DNA from: Lacinutrix sp. Hel_I_90
Lineage (GTDB): Bacteria; Bacteroidota; Bacteroidia; Flavobacteriales; Flavobacteriaceae
Length of the DNA: 64,000 nucleotides
Assembly: GCF_000934685.1 (NCBI RefSeq)
Contig: NZ_JYNQ01000001.1
Span: 1,414,501 to 1,478,500 of the forward strand
Direction of reading: 5' to 3'
In this document: positions 17,599 through 27,265 of the stretch, piece after piece
How positions within the stretch are numbered: the first letter of the stretch is position 1
Layout: each line of letters opens with the position of its first letter
Position numbers and translations under genes: made by a program
The notes under the pieces: generated by a model
What the model saw: the letters and a program-made list of their open reading frames with translations, nothing else
Database searches by the model: none
Told to the model about the DNA's origin: nothing

Positions 17599-18216
17599 TT
17601 ATTTTACGGTAATAGAGAATAGTTCTTTATCCGCTATGTATCCTTTTAGTTTATCGTTAGCAACGACCTTGCCAACTCCAGCAGGTGTTCCCGTAAAGAT
17701 AATATCTCCAATCTTTAAAGTGAAATATTTTGACACATATTCGACGATTTCATCAATTTTCCATAACATATGGCTTGTATTGCCTTGTTGCACAACAATG
17801 TCATTCTTTTTTAAAGAAAAGTTAATCGCATCAACAGTAGCAAATGTGCTCTTAGGTAGCCAATTTCCTACTACTGCAGCACCGTCAAAGGCTTTTGCTT
17901 TTTCCCAAGGCAATCCTTTTGCTTTTAATTGCGCTTGTAAATCGCGTGCTGTAAAATCGATGCCGAGTCCTATTTCGTCATAATATTTATGCGCAAATTT
18001 TTTATCTATATACTTACCTACCCGATTTATTTTTATCAAAATCTCTACTTCATGATGGACATCATTTGAGAATTCCGGAATAAAAAAGGGTTGCTTTTTT
18101 AGTAGAATAGCGGTATCCGGCTTTAAAAACACGACAGGATCTGTTGGTTTTTCGTTTTCCAGCTCTTTAATGTGGTCTGTGTAGTTTCTTCCTATGCAGA
18201 TTAGTTTCATCGACAT
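17599..18216 (-). CDS. fumarylacetoacetate hydrolase (FAH) family protein
   Basis: The 205-residue product is a short single-domain FAH protein: 'KLICIGRNYTDHIKELENE', 'PVVFLKPDTAIL', the metal-binding 'HHEVEILIKI' and 'GLGIDFTARDLQ...WEKAKAFDGAAVVG', ending with 'FTGTPAGVGKV'. Family members act as acylpyruvate hydrolases, oxaloacetate decarboxylases or 2-oxoacid enol hydrolases. The size and order of motifs resemble FAHD1/YcgM. It is the first gene of a tight FAH-Hpt-cinA run. Confidence 0.93.
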   Translation of the reverse strand: MSMKLICIGRNYTDHIKELENEKPTDPVVFLKPDTAILLKKQPFFIPEFSNDVHHEVEILIKINRVGKYIDKKFAHKYYDEIGLGIDFTARDLQAQLKAKGLPWEKAKAFDGAAVVGNWLPKSTFATVDAINFSLKKNDIVVQQGNTSHMLWKIDEIVEYVSKYFTLKIGDIIFTGTPAGVGKVVANDKLKGYIADKELFSITVK

Positions 18217-18302
18217 CTTGTTTGTTATTCCCGCGAAGACAGGAATCTTATTAGTGTACTCTCTGTTTAAAAAATAAGGTCCTACCTTCTCAGGAATAGC
18301 AG
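18217..18302. repeat. degenerate REP-like inverted repeat
   Basis: 'ATTCCCGCGAAGACAGGAATC' type sequence at about 18225-18245 and a weaker 'CCTACCTTCTCAGGAAT' near 18280 look like an eroded palindromic element of the kind scattered in flavobacterial spacers. Similar relics occur at 30250-30300 and 32240-32270. Confidence 0.4.
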
Positions 18303-19076
18303 TTATATCTTATTATTAAAGGCGCGCAATTTTATTGCCGTCAGGACTTTTTTCGTGTACAGTGGAAAATCTGCATTTAAAAGCCAGCCAAAATACCCTG
18401 GCTCTTGGTCTAAGACTTCTGTTACTTTTTTGCCTTTATGTTTTCCAAAAGCAAAGCACTCTTCGTCCGCCTTATTAAACATTAAAAAACCAGCAAAATC
18501 GGCAAACTTTTTACGTGAACTAAATTCTGCTAAAAATTTAGCATCATTTTCCAATTCATCATAACGCTCCAGTTGAGCTTTAAGCACTTCATACGTTGCT
18601 AAAGTATCAGCTTCTGCACTATGCGCATTTTCCAGACTTTTATCACAGTAAAATTTATAAGCGGCACTCAGGGTACGTTGTTCCATTTTATGAAATATGG
18701 TTTGCACATCTATAGCCACCCGTCCTTTCATATCAAAATCTACCTCCGCTCGCAACATTTCTTCTGCTAGTAACGGAATATCAAAGCGGTTGGAATTAAA
18801 CCCCGCTAAATCACTGTCTTTAATCATCGTAAAGATGTCTTTCGCTAATTCTTTAAAGGTGGGTTCATTAGCAACACGCTCATCGGTGATGCCATGAATG
18901 GCAGAGGTTTCCGCAGGGATAGGCATTTCTGGATTTACCAACCAGGTTTTACTTTCTTTATTTCCGTTTGGAAATACTTTTAATATTGATATTTCTACGA
19001 CACGGTCATTTGTAATATTGATTCCCGTCGTTTCAAGATCGAAAAAACAAACTGGTTTTGTAAGATTTAATTCCAT
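18303..19076 (-). CDS. 3'-5' exonuclease, DnaQ/DEDDh type
   Basis: The 257-residue product has the DEDDh exonuclease motifs: ExoI 'FFDLETTGI' (D13, E15), ExoII around 'DLAGFNSNRFDIPLLAEE', and ExoIII 'AHSAEADTLATYEVL' with the catalytic His and Asp. This domain ends near 185. A C-terminal part of about 60 residues ('CFAFGKHKGKKVTEVLDQEPGYFGWLL') resembles the small exonuclease-associated domain that binds DNA or clamps. It is a proofreading-like or repair exonuclease, not obviously the Pol III epsilon subunit. It stands alone. Confidence 0.92.
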   Translation of the reverse strand: MELNLTKPVCFFDLETTGINITNDRVVEISILKVFPNGNKESKTWLVNPEMPIPAETSAIHGITDERVANEPTFKELAKDIFTMIKDSDLAGFNSNRFDIPLLAEEMLRAEVDFDMKGRVAIDVQTIFHKMEQRTLSAAYKFYCDKSLENAHSAEADTLATYEVLKAQLERYDELENDAKFLAEFSSRKKFADFAGFLMFNKADEECFAFGKHKGKKVTEVLDQEPGYFGWLLNADFPLYTKKVLTAIKLRAFNNKI

Positions 19077-19470
19077 ATTTTAAGGTGCTATTTATGCAAA
19101 TATAAAAGTATTCTATTACTTTTAGTTTGTAAAACCTTTTTTCTCAAAAACACTTCTAGAGGCCGCACTTGGTCCCTTCAAAATAAGCCCTGTTTTGTTT
19201 TTTGTCAGTGCGGAGCAGCAGGACATTATGATGTGCTCATTTTATACGGGGACGATTAAATAAAACCACTGAACCTCTGAGTACTGGCCTAAAAGAAGCT
19301 TTTATGGCAAGAGTTGATTTGACTTTTTAAAGAAAAAAGGCGAACTTAGTTTAATCGCAAATTAAAATAACATTCCCTTGACATTGTTGCTGTCTTGTAG
19401 TGCTTTTATTATTAAGAAAACCTTGGCTCCAAGAACGCCTGTAAACTAAAAAAAACAGCATAGTAAGACC
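19077..19470. other. intergenic region, nothing recognised
   Basis: About 390 bases between divergent genes. Frames are all short. A few GC-richer stretches near 19200-19260 do not fold into an obvious RNA. A promoter for the DUF2200 gene should lie near 19400 but no exact -7 element was found. Confidence 0.4.
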
Positions 19471-19836
19471 ATGAAAACAACTCCTGAACATAATGCCCGA
19501 ATAGCAAAAATGACATTTGCTTCGGTATATCCACACTACATCTCGAAAGTGGAAAAGAAAGGCAGAACACAAGAAGAACTACAAGAAGTCATTCAATGGC
19601 TTACAGGCTTTGACAAAAACAAAATACAAGAACTCATTATTGAAAAAGCAAGCTTTGAAACCTTCTTTCAAAGAGCAGCAATAAACCCCAATGCGCACCG
19701 CATTCATGGCGTTATATGCGGTTATAGAATAGAAGCCATCGAAAACCCCTTGACCAAACACGTGAGGTATTTAGACAAATTAGTTGATGAATTAGCAAAA
19801 GGCCGAAAAATGGAAAAAATATTACGGAGCGAATAG
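19471..19836 (+). CDS. DUF2200 domain protein
   Basis: The 121-residue product fits DUF2200: it opens 'MKTTPEHNARIAKMTFASVYPHYISKVEKKGRT', has 'ELQEVIQWLTGF' and 'NPNAHRIHGVICGYRIE', and ends with 'VRYLDKLVDELAKGRKMEKIL'. It is a small cytoplasmic protein of unknown function, widespread in bacteria, without a signal peptide. It is a single gene with its own terminator. Confidence 0.92.
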   Translation: MKTTPEHNARIAKMTFASVYPHYISKVEKKGRTQEELQEVIQWLTGFDKNKIQELIIEKASFETFFQRAAINPNAHRIHGVICGYRIEAIENPLTKHVRYLDKLVDELAKGRKMEKILRSE

Positions 19837-19901
19837 CCTATATAGCGGAAGACACGGTGGCCAAGCATTTGGCTAACTTATTTTCCCGATGTATTAACAA
19901 A

Positions 19902-19935
19902 AAAAAAGCACAGCCTTAAACTGTGCTTTTTTTTT
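19902..19935 (+). terminator. intrinsic terminator, bidirectional
   Basis: A 12-bp stem (AAAAAAGCACAG and complement) with a 7-base loop at 19914-19920 and T/A runs on both sides. It serves DUF2200 on the plus strand and may serve the E2 gene on the minus strand. Confidence 0.85.
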
Positions 19936-19991
19936 ACTCTATTTTTATGATTAAGAATTTTAAACATGAGATTCCTTGCATGGGCAGGAAT

Positions 19992-21326
19992 TTAGATTTC
20001 GCGATTCGTATCCCAAGCCTCTAAGTAATCTTTTACGCCTTTTACAAATTGTCCGCCTAACGCACCATTGACTACACGGTGATCGTAAGAGTGCGATAAG
20101 AACATTTTGTAACGTATCCCTATAAAATCACCATCAGGTGTTTCAATCACTGCAGGAACCTTTCTAATCGCACCTAAAGCTAAAATACCTACTTGTGGCT
20201 GATTAATAATCGGGGTTCCCATGATACTACCAAAAGTACCAACATTAGTTACCGTATAAGTCCCACCTTGAATATCGTCTGGTTTTAATTTATTGTCTCT
20301 TGCACGACCTGCTAAATCATTAACTTGCTTGGTCATTCCTACCAGGTTTAATTGATCTGCATTTTTAATAACCGGCACAATTAAATTCCCATTTGGTAAA
20401 GCCGCAGCCATCCCTAGATTGATGTTTTTCTTTTTTACAATCGTATCGCCTTGTAATGAAATATTCATCATCGGGAAATCACGTAATGCCTTCGCCACCG
20501 CTTCCATAAAGATAGGTGTAAAGGTTAGGTTTTCACCTTCGCGCTTCATAAACTCACCTTTCATTTTCTTTCTCCAGTTCCAGATATTGGTTACATCGAC
20601 TTCTATAAAACTTTGTACGTGAGCACTTGTTTGTACAGATTCTACCATGTGATGTGCAATTAATTTGCCCATTCTGGTCATTTCTATAATCTCGTCTCCT
20701 CCAGAAGCAATAACTGGGGCTGCTTCTTTTTTGGTTTCGGTTTTTGTTACTGTTTCTGTTTTTACTGCTGCAACAGGTGTTCCCAATCCAGCTGCTTTTG
20801 CTGGCTGCGACCCCCTAGACTTTAAATAGTCTTGCATGTCTGCCTTAGTCACACGCCCTTCTTTTCCTGTTCCTGGAATAGCATCTAATTCAGCTTGTGC
20901 TATACCTTCTGCTTTAGCCATGTTTTTTACCAGAGGTGAGTAAAAACGGTCTCCGTTAGAACTAATTGGCGCAGTCGTTTCTTTTGCAGCAACCACCGTT
21001 TGCGAAACCTCAGCAACTGCTGGCGCTGTTTCTTCCTCTGCTACTGTTTCTGCTTTTGGCGCTTCAGTACTTGCCGCATCTTCACCTTCAGTTTCAATAA
21101 CGGCAATTATTTGCCCTACTTGTACCACATCATCGACATCAAATCGTTTTTCAACTAAAATGCCATTGACCTCACTTGGTACTTCGCTATCCACTTTGTC
21201 TGTTGCAATTTCTAAAACGGCCTCATCTGCTTCAATCGCATCGCCAACTTCTTTTAACCATGAAGTAATTGTTGCCTCAGCAACACTTTCGCCCATTTTC
21301 GGTAATTTTAGTTCAAATCTTGCCAT
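19992..21326 (-). CDS. 2-oxo acid dehydrogenase E2 (dihydrolipoamide acyltransferase)
   Basis: The 444-residue product has one lipoyl domain (about 3-78, with lipoyl-lysine K44 in 'ATDKVDSE'), an Ala/Pro/Glu-rich linker, a peripheral subunit-binding domain (about 130-168, 'YSPLVKNMAKAEGI...GTGKEGRVTKADMQDYL') and a catalytic domain to the end, closing with 'SHSYDHRVVNGALGGQF'. The active-site HxxxDG appears as HRVVNG, with Asn in place of the usual Asp. Single-lipoyl E2s serve branched-chain 2-oxoacid or 2-oxoglutarate dehydrogenase; the branched-chain type fits best. The E1 and E3 genes are not in the window. Confidence 0.9.
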   Translation of the reverse strand: MARFELKLPKMGESVAEATITSWLKEVGDAIEADEAVLEIATDKVDSEVPSEVNGILVEKRFDVDDVVQVGQIIAVIETEGEDAASTEAPKAETVAEEETAPAVAEVSQTVVAAKETTAPISSNGDRFYSPLVKNMAKAEGIAQAELDAIPGTGKEGRVTKADMQDYLKSRGSQPAKAAGLGTPVAAVKTETVTKTETKKEAAPVIASGGDEIIEMTRMGKLIAHHMVESVQTSAHVQSFIEVDVTNIWNWRKKMKGEFMKREGENLTFTPIFMEAVAKALRDFPMMNISLQGDTIVKKKNINLGMAAALPNGNLIVPVIKNADQLNLVGMTKQVNDLAGRARDNKLKPDDIQGGTYTVTNVGTFGSIMGTPIINQPQVGILALGAIRKVPAVIETPDGDFIGIRYKMFLSHSYDHRVVNGALGGQFVKGVKDYLEAWDTNREI

Positions 21327-21440
21327 ATTGATAAAAATAGTCTCTTTTTATATTTTAAGAATGCAAAATTAATAAAAAATAGCCTATTTACTTAGCTATT
21401 CAATATTATTTTGATTTTATATTATTTAATAAAATGATTT

Positions 21441-22544
21441 TTAAAAGGTTATCACTTCACCTCTGCTTTTCGCTGAATGACTTCCGAGGATAAAATTAGC
21501 GTTTTTTGGTAGTATTTTAAATGTAATATTTTTATTTTTTTCAGAATCGGAAAAATAAGCAATAATATCTTTAAATGGAATAACATTCGCATCAAAAACC
21601 AACTGTGTTTCTTTTGAAATTGGTGTTTCCATAACGACCAGAGAGACTGGCTTTTTAAGTTTTAACTTAAGTTTGATGTTTTCAGTATCTGAAACAAACG
21701 CATATTTTGAAAATTTTAGCTTGGTTTTAGACGTTCGTCTTTGTAAAATTTTAGCCAACTGGATACCAAACCACACCAAAGTGTCAAACCAAAGATTCCT
21801 TTTAAAATGTTTTTTATAGAAAATTTGCATAGCACCATAAAAGCGTTTGGCGTAGGTTTTATCTTTTAATGTACTTTCGCCTTTAAAGTGAATGGCGACG
21901 GTTTCTCCATGATAGTAATTATCTAAGCCTGCTTGTGTTATTTTATACGACAGATCGATATCCTCACCGTACATAAAATAGTCTTCATCAAAACCACCAA
22001 CCTGCTGATAAACACTTCGCTTTAATAACATAAATGCACCAACAAGCACCGCAACTTTACCTATAGCAGCAGCTTCTAAATGTGCTGCATAATACCCTTT
22101 TGTTTTTCCGAAAATTTTATTGATTGCCACTTTTGGCGTTGGAATATTACGTTTGCTTTCTGGTAAGAAATCACCATTCCCATCTATTAATCTGCAACCA
22201 ACACTCCCGAAATTATTTTGTGCTTCAGCAAATTTTAAAAGGGTTCTAAATGCATCTTCTGCGACTACTGTATCTGGGTTTAAAATGCAAATATAGTCAC
22301 CTTTGGCTTTTGCTACTCCTATATTGTTCCCTTTTGAAAACCCTAAGTTTTCTTGATTCTCAATAAGTTTTACTTTAGGAAATAGCGCTTTCACCATCTC
22401 ACAGCTGTCATCCTGAGAGTGGTTATCGACCACAATAATTTCAGCATCTACTAATCGTGTAGCAGCTTCTACACTGTGCAAACACAACTCTAAAAAGTAG
22501 CGTACGTTATAGTTGAGTATGATGACAGAGAGTTTCAAAGGCAT
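21441..22544 (-). CDS. glycosyltransferase family 2
   Basis: The 367-residue product opens with 'KLSVIILNYNVRYFLELCLHSV', typical of rhamnosyl-type GT2 enzymes, followed by 'IIVVDNHSQDDS' (nucleotide binding), 'GDYICILNPDTVV' (DxD-like) and 'VGGFDEDYFMYGEDIDL'. A polybasic segment and a hydrophobic patch near 260 may hold it at the membrane. It would transfer a sugar in surface glycan or lipid synthesis, substrate unknown. The start codon directly follows the recR stop, so the two are cotranscribed. Confidence 0.92.
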   Translation of the reverse strand: MPLKLSVIILNYNVRYFLELCLHSVEAATRLVDAEIIVVDNHSQDDSCEMVKALFPKVKLIENQENLGFSKGNNIGVAKAKGDYICILNPDTVVAEDAFRTLLKFAEAQNNFGSVGCRLIDGNGDFLPESKRNIPTPKVAINKIFGKTKGYYAAHLEAAAIGKVAVLVGAFMLLKRSVYQQVGGFDEDYFMYGEDIDLSYKITQAGLDNYYHGETVAIHFKGESTLKDKTYAKRFYGAMQIFYKKHFKRNLWFDTLVWFGIQLAKILQRRTSKTKLKFSKYAFVSDTENIKLKLKLKKPVSLVVMETPISKETQLVFDANVIPFKDIIAYFSDSEKNKNITFKILPKNANFILGSHSAKSRGEVITF

Positions 22545-23162
22545 TTATTGTTTTAGTGAGCCTTCAAATGGAATTCGGTTTATTATACTGCGCCCCAATG
22601 TGATTTCATCGGCATACTCCAACTCATCACCTACTGAAATACCTCTTGCAATGGTTGACGTTTTTACTTCTAAACCATTAAGCTGTTTAAAAATATAGAA
22701 ATTCGTGGTATCACCTTCCATCGTTGAACTTAATGCAAAAATGAGTTCTGTAACGCTTCCTCTTTTTACTTTTTCAACCAGACTTACAATGTTTAAATCA
22801 TGAGGTCCGATACCTTCTATTGGATTAATTTTTCCGCCTAAAACATGATACAAGCCTTTATGAGAGCCTGTGTTTTCTATCGCCATAACATCCCGAATGT
22901 CTTCAACCACACAAATAATATCTTCTTTCCGTAATGGGTTGGCACAAATCTCGCACAACTCGACATCACTAATATTATGGCAGGATTTACAAAATTTTAA
23001 ATCCTCACGCATGTGCGATAATGCCTTGGTTAAATTTTGTGTTTGCTCCTTGGGTTGCTTGAGTAAATGTAATGCCAAACGTAACGCCGTACGCTTACCA
23101 ATACCTGGTAATTGAGAGATTTCATTAACCGCATTTTCAAGAAGTTTTGAAGAGAATTCCAT
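22545..23162 (-). CDS. recR: recombination protein RecR
   Basis: ATG at 23162 is chosen over 23180 because the family starts with '[29 protein letters not shown]'. The 205-residue product has the N-terminal HhH, a four-Cys zinc finger (C58, C61, C70, C73) and a Toprim domain ('[15 protein letters not shown]', '[15 protein letters not shown]'), ending with a Walker-like C-terminal segment. RecR works with RecF/RecO to load RecA at gaps. It is followed without gap by a GT2 gene. Confidence 0.97.
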   Translation of the reverse strand: MEFSSKLLENAVNEISQLPGIGKRTALRLALHLLKQPKEQTQNLTKALSHMREDLKFCKSCHNISDVELCEICANPLRKEDIICVVEDIRDVMAIENTGSHKGLYHVLGGKINPIEGIGPHDLNIVSLVEKVKRGSVTELIFALSSTMEGDTTNFYIFKQLNGLEVKTSTIARGISVGDELEYADEITLGRSIINRIPFEGSLKQ

Positions 23163-23180
23163 AACTGCGAAATTAAACAT

Positions 23181-23537
23181 TAGCCGTTAATTACACTAAT
23201 ACTATTAAATTAAATATGACTCTTAAGATTTGCCTATAAAGATTTTAAAGGCATCAATTCTGAAAGCTCTATTTAATTCTGACTGATCTAAAGAGAATTT
23301 TATCGCCTTGTTTTTTTTCTTCTGAGACGTTGTGATCACAAATTCTAAGTCCGCATTATATATTCTCCTACTTTTTTTTTAGTAAAAACAACATAATGGT
23401 TTGGAAGTTTACGCAGCACTTCATTGCGTTTGCTCGTAAGCTAAGAAGTACCTGTAACAGCAATTAAAAAAAACTAAACACTGAAAACTGCTAACTGAAG
23501 ACTTTTTCCGTATTTTGGCTACCGAAAACTAGAACAG
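23181..23537. other. intergenic region, nothing recognised
   Basis: About 360 bases between divergent genes. No frame, no stem of note. 'TATTTTGG' at about 23512 is one base off the TAnnTTTG consensus and could serve the symporter. Confidence 0.4.
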
Positions 23538-25067
23538 ATGTCTCCAACTCAAATTATACTTTTAATTTCCGCCTATTTTGCTGTGCTTATTTTAATCTCC
23601 TATTTTACTGGAAAAGAGGATACCAATGCTGCTTTTTTTAAAGCAAACAAGTCGGCACCTTGGTATTTGGTTGCTTTTGGTATGATTGGCGCTTCATTGT
23701 CTGGAGTAACCTTTATTTCAGTCCCTGGAGCTGTTGAAACAAAACAGTTTGGTTATTTCCAGGTGGTTTTAGGATACTTTATCGGTTACTTAATTATTGC
23801 TTATGTTTTATTGCCTTTATATTATAGACTAAACCTCACCTCTATTTACACCTATTTGAGAGATCGTTTTGGTAATACAAGTTACAAAACGGGGGCGATA
23901 GCATTTCTTATTTCCCGTACTGTGGGTGCTGCTTTTCGTTTATTTCTAGTGGCTAAAGTATTGCAATTATTAGTCTTCGACCAATTTAACATTCCGTTTC
24001 CAATAACTGTAATTATCACTATTGCGCTAATTTGGTTGTATACCTTTAAAGGCGGTATAAAAACAATTATTTTCACGGACACCCTTCAAACTTTATTTAT
24101 GCTAATTTCTGTTGTGGTCACTATTTCGTTTTTAGCTTCTGCTTTAGATTTAAATGGCATTTCTGAAATATATGCGAATGTAACCAAAAGCGAATTCAGT
24201 CAAGTCTTCTTTTTTGAGGATACTAATAATTCTCAGTATTTCTGGAAAAGCTTTTTAGCGGGTATTTTTATTACAATCACCATGACTGGTTTAGATCAAG
24301 ACATGATGCAGAAAAACCTAACCTGTAAGAATCTAAAAGACGCTCAGAAGAACATGATTACGTTTGCCGTTATTCTTGTTTTTGTAAACATCTTGTTTTT
24401 AGCTTTAGGCTTAATGCTCACCCAATATGCTGAGCAAAATGGAATAACCGCAAAGAAAGATGACCTATTTCCGGCTATTGCTATGCTGCCTCAAATTGGT
24501 GTGGTAACTTCAGCGTTTTTTCTTTTAGGATTAATTGCTGCAGCATATTCCAGTGCAGATTCTGCTTTAACAGCCTTAACAACCTCTTTCTGTATTGACA
24601 TTATCGAATTAGACAAAAAGCCTGCTACAGATCAAAAGAAAATACGCAAACGTATTCACGTTGTATTTAGTATTATTTTGGTTATTGTCATTATAATATT
24701 CGATACCATCTTCACCAATGTCTCTGTAATCTGGGAACTATTTAAAGCAGCAGGCTATACTTATGGTCCTTTATTAGGTTTATTTGCCTTTGGTATTTTT
24801 ACTAGAAAGCATATTAAAGATCACTATGTTTGGATTATTGCGCTAGTTGCACCACTGGTATCCTATATCATGAATCTGTATTCTGAAATCTTATTTAGTG
24901 GTTATAAATTTGGCTTCGAAATTTTAATAGTAAATGGTATTCTAACCTTTATAGGACTTTTCTTAATTTCAAGAAAAACCAATGAAGCAGATCATTTAGA
25001 TCCTTTATTATACAAGTCCAACAAAAACAGTGTTAATCTTACAAATAAAACTAATACTGATTTGTAG
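23538..25067 (+). CDS. sodium:solute symporter (SSS family)
   Basis: The 509-residue product has about 13 hydrophobic segments in the LeuT-type SSS fold, with 'GMIGASLSGVTFISVPGAV' near residue 50, 'YTYLRDRFGNTSYKTGAIAFLISRTVGAAFRLFLVAKVL' and 'ADSALTALTTSFCIDIIELD' near 335, which hold the sodium sites. Substrate unknown; the short form of the family includes sugar, proline and sialic acid carriers. It ends 17 bp inside the convergent CoA-binding gene. Confidence 0.94.
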   Translation: MSPTQIILLISAYFAVLILISYFTGKEDTNAAFFKANKSAPWYLVAFGMIGASLSGVTFISVPGAVETKQFGYFQVVLGYFIGYLIIAYVLLPLYYRLNLTSIYTYLRDRFGNTSYKTGAIAFLISRTVGAAFRLFLVAKVLQLLVFDQFNIPFPITVIITIALIWLYTFKGGIKTIIFTDTLQTLFMLISVVVTISFLASALDLNGISEIYANVTKSEFSQVFFFEDTNNSQYFWKSFLAGIFITITMTGLDQDMMQKNLTCKNLKDAQKNMITFAVILVFVNILFLALGLMLTQYAEQNGITAKKDDLFPAIAMLPQIGVVTSAFFLLGLIAAAYSSADSALTALTTSFCIDIIELDKKPATDQKKIRKRIHVVFSIILVIVIIIFDTIFTNVSVIWELFKAAGYTYGPLLGLFAFGIFTRKHIKDHYVWIIALVAPLVSYIMNLYSEILFSGYKFGFEILIVNGILTFIGLFLISRKTNEADHLDPLLYKSNKNSVNLTNKTNTDL

Positions 25068-25419
25068 ATAACATTACTAAGGTACAAGCAATTTCAAAAT
25101 CAATATTATTTGTTTTTAAAATGCTATAAAACTCTGGGTTTTCAGTACCTGGATTAAAAATCACCCGATTAGGCTGCAATGACACGATATAATCGTAATA
25201 GTCCTTTTGACGTGCAGGGTTAAGATAAAGTGTTACCGTATCTATATTTTCATAATCCTTTAATTCTGTATCTATAGTCACCCCATATTCTTCACCTTCA
25301 CGAAGGCCAAAAGCGACTGTATCGTGCTTGTAATTCGTCAACTTTCGCATCGCCATATTAGAGTAACGGTGAGGCTTTGTAGATGCTCCAAGTACTAAAG
25401 TCTTCTTATTTGTAGTCAT
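25051..25419 (-). CDS. CoA-binding domain protein (YccU-like)
   Basis: The 122-residue product is a stand-alone Rossmann CoA-binding domain: 'TLVLGASTKPHRYSNMAMRKLTNYKHDTVAFGLREGE' then 'DTVTLYLNPARQKDYYDYIVSLQPNRVIFNPGTENPEF'. Members bind CoA or acyl-CoA and are otherwise uncharacterised. The 3' end overlaps the convergent symporter gene by 17 bp. Confidence 0.92.
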   Translation of the reverse strand: MTTNKKTLVLGASTKPHRYSNMAMRKLTNYKHDTVAFGLREGEEYGVTIDTELKDYENIDTVTLYLNPARQKDYYDYIVSLQPNRVIFNPGTENPEFYSILKTNNIDFEIACTLVMLSTNQY

Positions 25420-25649
25420 ATTAGTATTTTATAAATGTAAAAAAGGCAGAAACGCCTGTAACAGATTGTAAAATTAGACGTCTTTATTTTAATAGCAAAT
25501 ATAAAAAATTTAAAAATCAATCCTCAAAAACAAAATCTAGTGGCGGATTCTTAAAAATCCACCTCAAAAAAAATATTTAAGATGCTAATTAGTTTTAGTA
25601 ACCTGCTTGACAGTTGATGGTTAGTGTTAAGGCGAGGTTATTAAATAAG

Positions 25650-25710
25650 AAAACCCAAAGTTTGATCGGCTTTGGGTTTTTGATTTTGATTTTGATTTTG
25701 ATTTTGATTT
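25650..25710. terminator. bidirectional terminator followed by a TGATTT microsatellite
   Basis: AAAACCCAAAG at 25650 pairs with CTTTGGGTTTT ending at 25680. It is followed by five copies of TGATTT (25681-25710). The hairpin is flanked by A on one side and T on the other and can end transcription either way. Confidence 0.75.
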
Positions 25711-25797
25711 GTAATACAACTCTTAATAAAAGGAGACCTTACCTGTTAATTATTTATTAAACATTGAAATTCAAGTAACTATATCACACTTCCACTT

Positions 25798-25892
25798 TAT
25801 CTTTGTAGCAAATTTGATACTAATCGTCTTCGATTAGATTCATATTTGATTAATAGCGAAAAAATCCTGAAGCGGAAGCTTCGGGATTTTTG
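25798..25892 (+). ncRNA. candidate small RNA, unit A
   Basis: TATCTTTG at 25798-25805 would start a transcript near 25812. The body has a perfect 7-bp hairpin, CTAATCG-tctt-CGATTAG, then TGATTAATAG and an intrinsic terminator (AATCCTGAAGC / GCTTCGGGATT, T run). The same architecture occurs 205 bases downstream. No ORF is present. No -33 TTG at good spacing. Confidence 0.4.
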
Positions 25893-26002
25893 TATTTCAA
25901 GACGGATTGAAATGTTAAAATTCGTTAAACTTTGATTATCAGTGTAATAAAAACCAAAATTAAGCGTCTTAATGGTAATACTTGTATAAAACACGAAATC
26001 CT

Positions 26003-26091
26003 TACATTTGAATTAGTCTTCCAATTAAGAGTCGTAAACAGTTTATATGATTAATAGTTGTAAAGCCCGAAACGTAAGTTTCGGGCTTTTT
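26003..26091 (+). ncRNA. candidate small RNA, unit B
   Basis: TTG at 25982, 18 bases, TACATTTG at 26003-26010: a good promoter. The transcript from about 26017 shares GTCTTC in a loop, TGATTAATAG and a hairpin-plus-T-run end (AAAGCCCGAAAC-gtaa-GTTTCGGGCTTT, 26062-26089) with unit A. About 75 nt, non-coding. It could belong to a known flavobacterial RNA family that I cannot confirm without a covariance search. Confidence 0.45.
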
Positions 26092-26254
26092 ATGTCTTTC
26101 TGTAAAACCAGGAGTTTTTATTCTTATATAATTAAGACACAGACTCAAGAAGCCTACGCTTCTTTTGAGCGCTTCCCTTAAAAGAGACAACACTAAGCGA
26201 ATTTCATCCTTTAACAACTAGCTCTCCACCCTTTAGGAGGATTAAGCTGAGAAA

Positions 26255-27265
26255 TTACCATTTTATAATCACTGACCCCCAAGTAAAACCACTACCAAAA
26301 GCAGCTAAAACAACCGTATCTCCTTCTTTTATTTTCCCTTCTTCCCAAGCTTCAGTTAAGGCAATAGGTATGGAAGCGGCTGTTGTGTTTCCGTAGCGCA
26401 TAATATTATTATACACCTGGTCGTCACCCAATTCAAATTTCTTCTGTATAAATTGTGCAATACGTAAATTCGCCTGATGCGGAATTAACATATCGATATC
26501 TTCTTTGCCTAATTTATTTTGCATTAAACCTTCCATAATCACTTCGCTAAAACGAACCACTGCATTTTTAAATACAAATTGTCCATTCATATGCGGGAAA
26601 TAACTTTCGTCATCTGGATTGTTCTCAGCAATAATATCGGTGACCCACCGCGTTCCCATTCCTGGTGCTTTTACCACCAGTTCTTCGGCGTGTTCCCCTT
26701 GTGAATGCAAATGCGTCGATAAAATACCTTTAGCATTATTGTCTTCTCGCGTTAATACCGCAGCCCCTGCTCCATCTCCAAAAATCACTGAAACACCACG
26801 TCCACGGTCTGTTTTATCTAAACCATGAGAATGCAGTTCGCTACCAATTACCAGTATGTTTTTGTACATGCCGGTTTTAATAAAATTATCGGCAACCGAA
26901 ATAGCATAGACGAATCCAGAGCATTGGTTACGTACATCTAAAGCACCAACCGTCTTTATATCTAAGGCATGCTGCACTTGTACACCCGGACCAGGAAAAT
27001 ACATGTCTGGACTTAAGGTTGCAAAAATGATAAAATCAATGTCGTCTTTATCTAGTCCTGAGCGCTCAATGGCTTGCTTAGCAGCTTTTACGCCCATTGT
27101 TGCCGTAGTATCTCCAGAGCCTTCAACGGCCCAACGGCGTTCTTTTATACCTGTACGTTCTGTAATCCACGCATCATTAGTATCCATCATTTTTGACAGA
27201 TCTTCATTGGTAACTACATTATCTGGCACGTACTTGCCTAAGCCAATTATTTTTGAATTGTACAT
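26255..27265 (-). CDS. 3-oxoacyl-ACP synthase III (KAS III) family
   Basis: The 336-residue product has the KAS III catalytic triad C115 ('RNQCSGFVY'), H263 ('IPHQANLRI') and N293 ('YGNTTAAS'), and the family's opening 'KIIGLGKYVPDNVVTNEDL'. KAS III condenses an acyl-CoA with malonyl-ACP to start fatty acid synthesis. The usual plsX/rpmF neighbours are missing, so this is likely a paralogue of the main FabH, perhaps for a branched or secondary starter, or a specialised thiolase-like enzyme. Confidence 0.9.
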   Translation of the reverse strand: MYNSKIIGLGKYVPDNVVTNEDLSKMMDTNDAWITERTGIKERRWAVEGSGDTTATMGVKAAKQAIERSGLDKDDIDFIIFATLSPDMYFPGPGVQVQHALDIKTVGALDVRNQCSGFVYAISVADNFIKTGMYKNILVIGSELHSHGLDKTDRGRGVSVIFGDGAGAAVLTREDNNAKGILSTHLHSQGEHAEELVVKAPGMGTRWVTDIIAENNPDDESYFPHMNGQFVFKNAVVRFSEVIMEGLMQNKLGKEDIDMLIPHQANLRIAQFIQKKFELGDDQVYNNIMRYGNTTAASIPIALTEAWEEGKIKEGDTVVLAAFGSGFTWGSVIIKW

